Shown piece by piece: positions 34,981 through 45,842 of a stretch of 64,000 nucleotides of DNA. Below the pieces are notes generated by a model that did not search any database, had not been told where the DNA came from, and saw nothing but the letters and a program-made list of their open reading frames with translations. Positions within the stretch are counted from its first letter, which is position 1; every line of letters starts with the position of its first letter. A program made the position numbers and the translations under genes. This DNA comes from Annona cherimola. Taxonomy: Eukaryota > Streptophyta > Magnoliopsida > Magnoliales > Annonaceae. Location of the stretch: the NCBI GenBank assembly GCA_030490835.1, contig CM059973.1:60454008-60518007 (forward strand). Reading direction: 5' to 3'.

Positions 34981-35590
34981 AGGCCAATACCTCCTACCTC
35001 CTATTACCAGTGGTCACTACCTAAAACTTGCTAGTTAGGATTGGTCAAGCTAAGAAAATATGGAAACATCTATGATAATAGCTTGTAGGTATTGGGTTCG
35101 CTTAATAATAACAATAGGAATATCACCATATAAACAATGGTAATGGTTAAAATTATATCACAATGGAAGCTAAATTAAAATTTGTTAATTAATAAAAAAT
35201 TTATACCAAATATCTCAAATTTAGTTTCTCATCTAACTACTTTGATTATTTCTATATATTAAACCTTTAATGAAGTACTACTCATCTCATATCAATCCAT
35301 ACCCATTTTAAAACATAGATGGATACAAAAAATTGCTCATATCGAATAATAATATAAACCATCAATTAAATATTCAAATTCAAATAAAATTTTCACAAAA
35401 CTTCTGTTATCCTGCTAGGACCTATAATATGCTGCATTCTTTACTTTTCCTGTTAACTAAAAAAAATTAACAAAATTAAGATGAATTAGGCAAACTCAGT
35501 AAATATGAAAGTGAATGAAAACTGTTAACATACTAAAAATCAGCTTGCTATGTTGCAATGATCTACATATACTATAACGTATAGTTTTAT
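34981..35590. other. AT-rich intergenic sequence
   Basis: The first bases probably continue the disrupted proline-rich paralogue (aggccaatacctcc). After that I see no feature. Confidence 0.4.
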
Positions 35591-35594
35591 TTAT

Positions 35595-36010
35595 TTGATT
35601 ATTTGGTTGTGTATCAACACTTGCCTTCACGTTGGAGACCAAGGCCAAATTGTATGAACAAAGAGAGGTTGGTTGGAATAATATTCATCAATTGCTTGTG
35701 AGGATTTGTAAAAAGTCCTTGAAGCTAGAATCTTGAAGATAGTAGAGCCTCTATGTTATAATTAAAAAGTATTAGTGGAACCTAAGACATAATGGATGTG
35801 TATTTGAAATAGTGGAGTAGGGAGATGACCCAAACTATTATAAAAAATTATGCGTGTCTCCTTTATGCATTTGATTCTCATTATTCTTGTTCTTTTTACA
35901 TGTTATTCAAGGAGACTTAATCTACGAAGGGTTACACTTTAACTAGAAAGAAATTTTTAATATACCCAACTCTTTCCTCCCCAAGTCATGTATTCGAGAC
36001 TGACATGGAC
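35595..36010 (+). mobile_element. Decayed SIRE-like LTR fragment
   Basis: The stretch parallels the distal part of the LTR at 27720-28126: gaagctagaatcttgaagat, gtggaacctaagacataatg, ggagtagggagatgacccaa, gtctcctttatgcatttgat, then ctctttcctccccaagtcat and a near-terminal gagactgacatggaca. Order and orientation agree but divergence is high, so it is an older insertion. Confidence 0.5.
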
Positions 36011-36179
36011 ATTCTTTGGTGGCGGCCACATATATTTACGTACAGATTAGTACTCAAACTATAGAGTCATGACCAAGCATCCTCATCAAATATATCGAAC
36101 TAAAATTAAACTAAAAGGTAATTGTTCAAGGTAGCTAATCGTTTTTTAAATCAGAAATGGCAGACATTTCAGCGAGTTA

Positions 36180-36510
36180 GAATATATATTTTTTATTTTT
36201 ATTTTTAACAAAACTCTTGTTTTAGGCATATTTAATTTAGAGCCAAGCTAAGAAAAATAAATTTTTCTTTTTCTTTTTTTTATAGAACTTTAGTTTGTAT
36301 GAATTTAATTTATAAATGAAGTTTTGCTATTTTTAAGATATGTATATTTTATGGATTTTTGAATACAGGAGTATTTTAATCATTTCAATTATTAAAAAAG
36401 ATCATATTAAAAATAAAAACATAAGCACTTCTCCGAAAAATGTAAAATTTTGTTTATAGAATAAATACACATAGATTTATAGTTTTTAAAAAAAAATAAA
36501 AAAAATAGGA
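36180..36510. mobile_element. AT-rich foldback-like element upstream of the intact gene
   Basis: Arms such as ttttgctatttttaagatat and the opposed aaaaacataagcacttctcc are AT-rich and only loosely inverted. The core ggagtattttaatcatttc resembles the cores of the other foldbacks. It lies directly before the promoter block of the intact proline-rich gene. Confidence 0.35.
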
Positions 36511-36559
36511 ATGCTTTTTACCAAAAGACACTAAATTTATAGGTTCGAAATTTGCTGAC

Positions 36560-36834
36560 TGATGCCACCAACGAATGGAAGGCGTGTGAATTCAAGCACA
36601 AAGTATGCTTTTTTCCGTTTTCATTAACGCGTCATCGTTGGTGGCAGCATTTAGCGAATTTCGAATCTACAATTAATTAAAGATCCCAGAATAGCCAAAT
36701 TGTTTGAAAATAGGAGTGGGCCGAGTGGCAATTGCCGATTCTAATGGCCAGCAGTACCCCTGAATGGCGCTTATAAATAGCTGGGCGCTTATAATCCGTG
36801 ACACAGTAGCACAAGCAAACTTGATTTGATCGAG
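36560..36834 (+). promoter_or_regulatory. Promoter and 5' UTR of the proline-rich secreted protein gene
   Basis: Features in order: gaattcaagcacaaag (36588-36603), ttttttccgttttcattaac, a gaatttcgaatctacaatta block, gggccgagtggcaattgccg, cagtacccctgaatggc, and the TATA box tataaata (36772-36779). The start codon at 36835 is 56 bp after the TATA box, which leaves a 5' UTR of about 25-30 bp. The same order of blocks is seen before the pseudogene at 38799, at 30345-30622, and in decayed form at 11530-11880 and 40748-41100. Confidence 0.75.
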
Positions 36835-37221
36835 ATGGCTCTCTTCCCACATTTGCTACTTTTTCTCCTGGGGCTGGTCGCCCTAACCACTCCCATAGAA
36901 TGTGGTTCTGAGTACAGGCCCCAGATGGATGCTGAAAGCTCAGCACCACCACCTCCGAGTCCATTTAAACTGACCCCACCACTTTCGGCTATGCTACCTT
37001 CTATGGTTTCACCACCTCCGCCACCTCAAGTCAATGGCATTCATCGACAACCCCCTACTCCTCCACTCACTGGTAACCGGGTTTCACCACCTCAAACCAA
37101 TGGTGTTCATAGACCACCCCCCACGCTCCCACACACTGGTTCCCCTGTAATAATTTGGACACCTATTATGACAGCACCTGTTAGCAGAAGAGGGCCACCT
37201 AGGGCAACTGCGAACCCCTAA
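36835..37221 (+). CDS. Small secreted proline-rich protein with an internal repeat
   Basis: A 128-residue protein. Residues 1-24 form a clear signal peptide (MALFPHLLLFLLGLVALTTP), so the product should enter the secretory pathway and reach the wall or apoplast. The mature part is Pro/Ser/Thr-rich. Residues 59-83 and 84-105 are tandem copies of a pattern SPP-Q-x-N-G-[I/V]-H-R-x-P-P-T-x-P-x-T-G, and the duplication is also visible in the DNA. The tail has a dibasic SRRGPPRATANP. I chose the ATG at 36835 because it follows the TATA box at 36772 and starts the signal peptide; an upstream in-frame TTG is not a start. It could be a hydroxyproline-rich wall protein or a precursor of small signalling peptides; I cannot name a known family. 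The only intact member among several broken paralogues here. Confidence 0.75.
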   Translation: MALFPHLLLFLLGLVALTTPIECGSEYRPQMDAESSAPPPPSPFKLTPPLSAMLPSMVSPPPPPQVNGIHRQPPTPPLTGNRVSPPQTNGVHRPPPTLPHTGSPVIIWTPIMTAPVSRRGPPRATANP

Positions 37222-38419
37222 AGGGAAGGTTAATTCCGATGAGTACTGCACGACCGAGTCCTTCATTTACATTGTAAATCAGAAGTCACTGCTGACTCCT
37301 ATCAGCAACGGCCCTCCCCTCTATCACTACCCAAAATAAGGAGCTGACGATGTTGTTGCAGGCTTATCATCCAGCTACACATTCCATCCATCTCCAGATC
37401 TACCCTGGGTGATTTTCAGTTACATACGATCTCAACGTCATAAGTTTGCTAGGTTTCCCTTCCCTTCTTCTTCTTATGTAATTAGGCTGAGCTGCTCATT
37501 ATTTGAAATTATTAGAACTGTGAACGCGTTTGGGTTAAAATTTAATTCTTCGTAATGCATGATTCATTGGACTTTTGTTTTCAACCATATGCATTTAAGT
37601 TCACATTAATTGCAGAAAAGGTGTGTCAAGGACGTACCACATTTAAGTCGATCAAATGATGATTTTAAGGGACTAGGTCTCTAATCAATTTCCTAATTAA
37701 TGGCTATCCTAAGTAAAATGAACCAAGTCACTGGACATATTTTATTCATACATCATCTATGCATCTCTTGCATATCATCCATGAATCAATTATACATCTC
37801 TCGCATATTAAAATTTTAATTATTTTCTTAGTTAAATATATAAATTTGTGTATGCTTTTATGTAACCGGGTTATATAGAAATAGGTCCATGTTATCCCGT
37901 CCATTGCTGAGATTTTGATGTTTAATGAAAAATTCAATCCATTTATTCTATTTAACATAATTTGTTTAGCTAGGAGACCAAGTTTTATCGAAATCCGATA
38001 TATGTACAGGTCACATTTGTTCAAAATAGGTACATTTATATGTAAATTAGAAAAAATACTTAAGTCCATTCATATATGTATTAGAATATAGCAATACTTT
38101 ATAAATCATTTATTCACATATTTATGATATTTTAGATTGTTTAGATGTTGAAAATATTACTTAAAAATTAGTATTTAATATTAAATCATTTTATTACATT
38201 GATTTTACATGTTTATAAATAGGGCTCATATACAGTGATACTAGACAAATGAAAGGGTTTCCATGATAATATCAATAATTCTAAATATAACTGATGAAAT
38301 GGATTTTCCATCAAACATCTGGATGATAAAAATGAAGGGGTTAGATAGAAAGGAGATTTCATAAAAGCGCTCCTAATCTAAATTTTAGATATAATATTTT
38401 TTTTTATTAAATTTTTTTT
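37222..38419. other. 3' region of the proline-rich gene and AT-rich spacer
   Basis: A possible 3' UTR intron runs from gaag|gttaat (37229) to gttgttgcag| (37361). Between them the +1 frame is open from 37241 to 37339 and ends NGPPLYHYPK, which could be a lost C-terminal extension. The remainder is AT-rich; a 107-codon minus frame at 37746-38069 has no recognisable domain and I do not call it. Confidence 0.35.
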
Positions 38420-38798
38420 TTTTTAATGAGCGTACTCCAGCCTTGACGTTGTAAGAGCTACGCGGGTGGCTTCCATAGTTGGAAAGCGGACTGTAGTCTA
38501 CAAAATCTACGTTTACATATCTATACTAGAATCATTTGAGTGCACAAAAAGACAAGAGCATAAGGATGAATTCAAGCACAAGATACGACTTCTTCCGTTT
38601 TCGCTAACGTGTGATCATTTGGTGGCATTCACGGAATTCAAAAACTATAATTAATTAAAGGCCCAGAATAACCACGTTGTTTGAAAATAAGTAGAAATTA
38701 TCAATTCTAATGACAAGCAGTACCTGAATGACTCTTATAAATAGCTGGCGCTTATAATCCATAAGCCAATAGCACCGAACGAGCTGGTTTTGATCGAG
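38420..38798 (+). promoter_or_regulatory. Promoter of the proline-rich pseudogene in copy R
   Basis: This contains gcgtactccagccttgacgt, gctacgcgggtggcttccat, gaattcaagcacaagatacg (about 38569), ttcttccgttttcgctaacg, gaaattatcaattctaatga, and TATA tataaata (38736-38743), then the ATG at 38799. Only the last 12 bases before the ATG are inside the segmental duplication (start 38787), so this native promoter is absent from copy L. Confidence 0.7.
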
Positions 38799-38987
38799 AT
38801 GCCCCTCGTCTCACACTTTGCAGGCTTTTCTCTTGGGGATGGTGGCACTCACCACTTCCATACAAGGTGGTTAATGGTTGCACTTGCAAGTCCCCTAAGA
38901 AGCCAAAGCCATAGCAACAACCCGCCGACCACCGCTAACTACTCACAACTACCTGCTGGAGAAGAAGTCCATTTCAAAGAGGATTAA
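38799..38987 (+). pseudogene. Proline-rich secreted protein pseudogene (copy R, with promoter)
   Basis: The ATG at 38799 matches the intact gene's start (36835), but an extra base within the first 30 bases shifts the frame out of the signal peptide. The other frame still reads FLLGMVALTTSIQGG and then stops. The proline-repeat part is absent. The promoter is complete, so a transcript is possible even though the protein is lost. Confidence 0.75.
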
Positions 38988-39149
38988 GAATATGACAATA
39001 TCAAATGACATTATAAAATACTAACAAAATGACAAATAAATGGTGGAGATCGCTGGTGGATTTCTCCATTTGAAAATCTCAAGGCATCACCGGTGGAGAT
39101 ACATTAAACAGATAATAAATTAAAAGTCTTTGGAGGGGGTGTTCTGGTG

Positions 39150-39524
39150 TAGTCGGGCGCATAGTTGCCCCATGCGTCCAAGCCAAAAAACATATTTTTT
39201 ATGCTTTGATTTTTTATAGACATGTAGAGTTCGGTGCATTTAGCCTATAAATCAAGTTTTACCTTTTTGAATATTTTAAGTATTATTTTTTATTTTTAAA
39301 CACAGTGACATTTTCGTAATTTTCTTAAAAGCATCTAAAAAGTTAGAAAATTACGAAAATGTCACTGTATTTAAAAATAAAAAATAATACTTAAAAGCAT
39401 CTAAAAATGGTAAAATTTATTTTATAAGTTAAATATACCTAACTCTACATGTTTATAAAAAATCAAAACATAAAAAATATGTATTTTTTGCCCGGACGCA
39501 TGGCTGCCCCCATGCGCCTAGCCA
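39150..39524. mobile_element. 375-bp foldback MITE, copy R
   Basis: Sister of 10010-10384, same length, with a few substitutions (for example cccggacgca for tccagacgca). Both arms can pair along most of their length. Confidence 0.85.
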
Positions 39525-39860
39525 TATAAAATCATCCGTCAAGTCTTTGCATCGCAACTGCATAGTTTGAGTAAAGTTGACAGCGTATCACTAACAACAT
39601 AAAATTGATCTATTGTGTGAGAAATATATTGAAAAAAATATTTTTTATTATTTTAAAATTATTTTCTCATAATTTTTATTTAATGAAGACATATTCAATT
39701 GATTATTTTCATTTTTAATTTATTTATTGCATATTTTATTATTTAACGATATTTTTGCAACTACTTTTACAATGTTTGATTATTATTAATTTTATTTTTT
39801 AAATCGGCATTTTCCTCATTTGAATAAAACTTTGGGTAATTATGTTAATATATTCACTTA

Positions 39861-40004
39861 GTTTGACTATAATTGTAAATATACTGGCACAGTTTTAGAA
39901 ATCACCGATAACATCTATATAATTTGACTATAATTATAAATATACTGACACAGTTTTAGAAATCACCGATAACATCTACATAGTTGGACTATAATTGTAA
40001 ATAT
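39861..40004. repeat. 61-bp tandem repeat, copy R
   Basis: Sister of 10721-10864 with the same period. The second unit has decayed more here (aatttgactataattataaa). Confidence 0.85.
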
Positions 40005-40444
40005 ACTTATGCTGTTAGAACACCCTAACTGCATCATCACAGCATGAGAATATTTGCAAAATTATGCAAACTATACTCATGTCTTGATGGTACAGTAATC
40101 GTGCCATAACGATATTAGTATATTCGCAATTGTGATTATTCGTAAATTTTAAAATTTTTTTCATATATTTGCAATTTTGGTCAAACCAAGTAGACGTATT
40201 TGCAAATTGCCTAAAACTTTTAACATCCATTGATGTGGCCCTAACAAAGTAATATACTTGTAATTTTAGGCAAATCAAATAGGTACAAATGCAATTTCTT
40301 TAAAAGTCGATGATATGTTTGCAATTCATCACAACTATGGAGCAACTGGTGCTAAAATTCCTAAGCTAAATATGTCATCTGCAATTCGACTACGAGGGCT
40401 CAATCACCTAGAGCTGGCAGAATTTAGGCCGACCTGAAATGTAT

Positions 40445-40640
40445 CTTTATAATTTTTAAAAAATTTAAATAAAATTATTAATCAAAATGTGTTTGATTTA
40501 CAAACTAATTTTTATCCTTTTTGAAGACGTATAAGTTTTTTTATTTTAAGTACATGGGTATTTTAGTTATTTTCAAATGAGAAAAATGACTAAAACACTA
40601 CCGTAGTTAGAAAATCTAAATATTACCTGCATATCTCCAA
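40445..40640. mobile_element. AT-rich foldback-like insert, complete only in copy R
   Basis: Copy R has about 95 bp (atttttaaaaaatttaaata to gttttttattttaag) that copy L lacks. Copy L instead has a small doubled atacatgggtatttt (11325-11350). The following core catgggtattttagttattt and the opposed gaaaaatgactaaaacacta suggest a hairpin. Probably copy L suffered an internal deletion. Confidence 0.4.
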
Positions 40641-40747
40641 AAATAAAAAATTGATTTAAAGATTAAATTAAAAATAAGTGCAATAAATATTAAAATTTTA
40701 ATTAAACATATAAATTTTAGCTGTAATATTAACATAACTTTATTTTT

Positions 40748-41226
40748 GAGAATATTAAACGGAGATGATTTGGGAGTGTACATTTTCCAGAGCTTGACGG
40801 AAGGAGTACGTACTCCGACATTGACCCTTTAAAAGCTACGCAGGTGGCCCCCATAGTCGGAAAGTATCACTGCAGTCTACGAAATCTAAGTTTACATATC
40901 TGCATTCTGCACTGCAATCATTTGAGTTCACAAGAAGACGAGCATGAGGATGAATTCAAGCACAAAATATGCATTTTTTCCGTTTTTGCAAACGTGCGAT
41001 CATTTGGTGGCATTTACCAAATTTGAAATCTATAAGTAATGAAAGGTCCAAAATAACCAGGTTGTTTGAAAGTAAGTAGAAATTATCGATTCTAAGTGGA
41101 AATAAGTCACGGCTCCCACACACGGTGGTTAATGGTTGCAAATCTCCTGAGAAGCCAAAGCCAACACGACGACCACTGCTACCTACTCGCAACAACCTGC
41201 TAGAGAAGAAGTCCATTTCTAAGTGA
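40748..41226 (+). pseudogene. Remnant of a proline-rich gene with upstream region, copy R
   Basis: Sister of 11530-12009, with the same loss of the TATA/start region and the same decayed coding remnant. Confidence 0.6.
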
Positions 41227-42374
41227 ACTGCAACACTGACGGATCTATCAAATGACATTATGAAATACTGGCAAAATGAAAAAATCTCAAGGGATCACCG
41301 TTGGAGATACGTTAAACAGATAATATATTAAAAATCATTGCTTCCTGCATAATTTGAGTAAAATTGAAAGCATATCACTACCGACATAAAATTGATCGAT
41401 TTAGTGTGAGTAATGTTTTGAAAAAATAATTTTTATGTTTTAAAATTATTTTCTCATAATTTTATTTCATGAAGATATATTCAATTGATTATTTTCATTT
41501 ATAATTTATTTATTGCATATTTTATTATTTAAAAATATTTTTTGCTACTATGTTTACAATATTTGCAAATAGTACTTTTATTTTTTACATCTGCATTTTC
41601 CTCATTCTAATAAAACTTTAGATAATTTGGCAATATACACCCTAATTTGACTATAATAAAAAATATATCGACATAGTTTTAGAAATCGCAGTTAATATCC
41701 ATATAGTTTGACTATAATTGTAAATATATGCACACCATTATGACACCCTTACTGCACTGTTATGACATGAGTATATTTGCAAAAATACGCAAACCACGTG
41801 AGCATATTTACAATTATTAAAATATCCACTTAGTCTTGAAACTTCAAATATACTAACATAGTTTCCATATCTTTATAAATATATTCATATTTTAACGGTA
41901 CAACAATGCTGTCATAATGACGTGGGTATATGCAATCATACTCAAACTATGGTGGGGTTATTTGCAATTTTTGAAACTATGTTAGTATGTTTGTAATTTA
42001 ATTTTTAAAATTTAATTATAGTTAAATATAAATCATAAATCTTAATTAGACATATGAATCTGAAATTTTAATAATGCATTTAGTAGACAATTATTTGTAT
42101 TGAATTGGTTCCAAAATTTTCTTTTAATAAATTATATATTTTATTTGAATTTTATTTCATGCAAAAATGTAAATATATTATATTAAATAATTTTCTCATT
42201 AAATATGCATGTATATAAATTTTAATATAATATTAATACAGATTTTGTTTAGGAGAATATTAAACGGAGTTGGTTTGGGAGCACATTTTTCATAGCGTGA
42301 TTGAAAGGCGGACTCCGACCTTCACGCTATAGTAGCTACGCGGGTGGCTCCCATAGTCGGGAAGTAGCAGCACT

Positions 42375-42700
42375 ATTGTAAAACCCTTAAAAGTATTTTT
42401 ATAAATCATTATAAGGGAGGGATTATTTTCAAATTTTACAACCCAGGAAGGCCTATTTTGAAAAATTGCAAAACCTATTAAGCTTCCCGTATGGCACGAA
42501 CGGTGCTATGAAAAAAAAAAACAAAAGAAGCAAGCAATAAAAAAACGGCGTAAGGGAAAAACAGGAGAAAGTAGAAGGGAAAAAAACGGAAGATAAAGAG
42601 AGAAGGGGAAGAAGACAAGAAAAATATTACGGTGGATTTGAATCTTTTAGGCAGGGTTTGGAATTGAAAGATCTGAGAAAAGTGGATGGATGATTTGGAG
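42375..42700 (+). other. Purine-rich exon-like block, copy R
   Basis: Sister of 13166-13490, again ending ttggag|gtatgt. The donor-like end is kept in both copies. Confidence 0.25.
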
Positions 42701-45080
42701 GTATGTTAGTTTGTTTTTATATAAATCTCAATATGTGATATAAATTACAAGGATCGATGAGGGGATTTAGGTTTGATTGTAAATATTATTTTATATTATA
42801 TGATACATGTGGGTATTTGGTATTTGGTTTATTTCAATATGCTGAGTAAGAGATGCAATTAAATAAAATTCTTATAATACAACAATATAATTTCATGAGG
42901 ACGATATGCATATATTAGGTATTGATGGCTTATGATATAATGATGAAATCGATGAAAGATTTATGGTTGCTGTCCTTTCTATGATATAAATAATTAATAG
43001 TAGCCATATAGAAATACATATATGTATACATATGGAAGCACCCATATAAACTTTGCATCAAGAAGTAGGATTTGGATTTTAGTTATTAACAAGGTGAATG
43101 TCCAAGAGGATGGCTCTACAACACATAATATAGATTTATAATATATGATAATACCATCCAGAGTTTATTACAAATTATTGTATTTTGGTGGAATGGATGT
43201 ATTTAGATGGTGAGCTTATTTGTATTCATTATATATATGGATGGAATTATTGGGAAACCTTATTGATTAAAACCATAATAGCCCGAGGATCTTTTATGCT
43301 AAATCATAAAGAAAAATAAACCATTAGTGGAAGCATACCTGAATCTATATATAAAAATGTTATTCTAAAAACTTATGGTTTCTGGCCTTTCAAGTTAATA
43401 CCATAAAATTTTCTGGAGAAAATGACTCTTTTTTTTTTTAATAATGATATATTAGAAAAGAAATCTTCGTGCATAATTCGAGGATCACAACTGTTTATAT
43501 AAAGTATCTATCTTTTGTATTTTTAATTTAACCCATCATAAAATAGAAATTAGCAATTAGATAATATAGTTTCTACGCATTGGAGATTCATACTCTATTA
43601 GACAATTTAAGCCCGTGAACTTTATCAGATCACTTTAAATTTTGGGTCACTCTTTATGATAGCATATATATAATTATTCTATATGTGTGTCTAAAATCCA
43701 ACAATTTTCCATTTGGACTACATATATATTATTTTATAATTATATATGTAACTTTATGAGATCAAAACCTTTTGCTATCATGACCAAAATTATTTTCAAA
43801 CAATCTCATCCTTCAATTATGCCAACATATGATCAAGGTCGCCTTCGTTACATTATTGTAACTAGACCCGTCCATGGTTATGTATATCAAACATAATTAG
43901 ACGACATAGATCAAGTACGGATGTGTAGTACGAAAATTGCATGCAATATGATGAAACACGCCTATTCTCAACTGTCCAACTTTATTTTGGTAATATCATA
44001 CTAAAATCAAAATACTAAATAACCAAAATACTAAATACTTTTACTTTTGCAAAAAATATCCATAATCATAATAAAATGTCCAAATTAGAAAAGCACATAA
44101 GTAATCATCAAAAAAGAGCACATAAGTACATCATCAAATGATATAATACACATATGAGCAGTGTGCCTCATAAAAAATCATGGGTGTCGCTGCCTTAGTA
44201 AATAGATCCTCATTCTTGGAATTTATTCCAATATGCTTTATAGACACTTTATCTTCCCGAATTATTTTGTTGACAACCAGGACCTTTTATCGAGCTCCTG
44301 TTATTGTCGTTAGAATATAATACTACTAATTTATTGTCACTGTTCGTAATCTCTCCATAAGTACACGAGTCATAGATTTGGAGTATATAAATATTGATCC
44401 CATAGATAATTTAAGACTTAAGATATTGGATTTAAACACTTATATCAAACACGAAGAAAGTAAAGTAAAAGGATAGAAAGAAGAAAGTTAATTTTGAGAA
44501 TGCGAAATAAGAATTAAAAGTCAAAGGATGCAAGTACTTAGGATCTAGGGTTTCACATGCGACATCTATAACAGATACGTGGAGTGTTTATTTAATCCAG
44601 ATATTATGTGTTAAAGGAGAACAAATCCTTGCACTTTTTCTCAAAACTTATAATGCGTAACAATAATATATTCTTAACTACTTATTCTTATGAGATTAAG
44701 TCAATTGGGCTTCATTAAGTTCTATGGTCATTCCTGGGATTCCTCAAGGTCATCATGCCTATTTTCATGATTTAAATTTTCTTGTTTAACATCTTGATTG
44801 TCGTATATTATAATTCCACCATTCGATTCTAGGGGTGTTAATGGTCATAGTCAACCCGCTCATCCAACCATTTATAAATGGGTTTGGGTTGGGATTTTTG
44901 AATAAATGAGTTATGATCCGCCAACCCATTCAACCATTTAATTAAATAAACGGATTAGGGTTGAGGCTTCGCAACCGGTCGATCCGTCCAACCCGTTTAT
45001 ATAACCCGTTCAACCCGTCCAACCCGTATAACCCATTTAGATATAATATAATATATAATATATATATATATATGTAACAT

Positions 45081-45458
45081 TTGAAATTTTTTTGGCCCTA
45101 CGCCCCTACCCTTCTCGCTCCCTTATCCCGCCCAGCATTTAGGCACATTTTCCAGCACGCACCCCAAAATGATATCATGATAAGTTTTCATTCTTGTCAA
45201 GCTCACAACGAGTGCTTTCAAGACATTTTACTAAATAGCCCAGCAAGAGACTTACGGAAAGCAACCCCTACGAATATCAACCTTGGGATTTTGATTTGGG
45301 ACTGCCGAGCCGGTAATCAGGAGAGGGAGAGGGAGAGAACTGAAAAAGCGGAGAAGACGAGCACTGTTGGTTCGCCTGCCATTGTCGACTACTTCTTACT
45401 ACACCAGTTCAAGCCATCGCCCACTGCTCATCTTGCCAAAGAAGAGGGAGATCGATGA
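45081..45458 (+). other. Conserved open frame in the hAT 5' region
   Basis: A 125-codon frame begins MKFFWPYAPTLLAPLSRPAF and is open in both copy 1 (15837-16214) and copy 2, with few amino-acid changes. It lies in the presumed 5' exon upstream of the transposase intron. It has no domain I recognise. Because the two copies are recent duplicates, conservation proves little. Copy 3 lacks this region altogether. Confidence 0.25.
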
Positions 45459-45842
45459 AGATCTGGACAGCCACTGCAGGTTGCTCATCCGCACCTTGCA
45501 TTGAGGTGCATGATCTCTTATCAAGCCCAGGCGCACGAGCAGCACAACACAGGCACACAAGCGCACTTCTAATCTCCTGCAAGTGCTTTTCTTAGATCTC
45601 CAGCTAGGCGGCTACTCGTTCACAAAGTATTGCTGCTGTCCAACTTGCTGGCGTAGCTGCAGGTATATATATTGTTTCTATTTTGAAGCTTCTCCTTTGA
45701 TGGCCCTATGTTAACATGTGAACAATCAAATAATTGTGAATACTAGAAATTATGGTTGTTTCATATAAATTACATTATCATGTCATGATTGTATAATTTA
45801 TGCTTTGTCTTGTTGCATCTTATATATAATTAGGTATTGCAT

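Noticed and set aside
37746..38069. 107-codon frame (-)
   Set aside because: Ile/Lys-rich composition expected from AT-rich DNA, with no domain or splice context.
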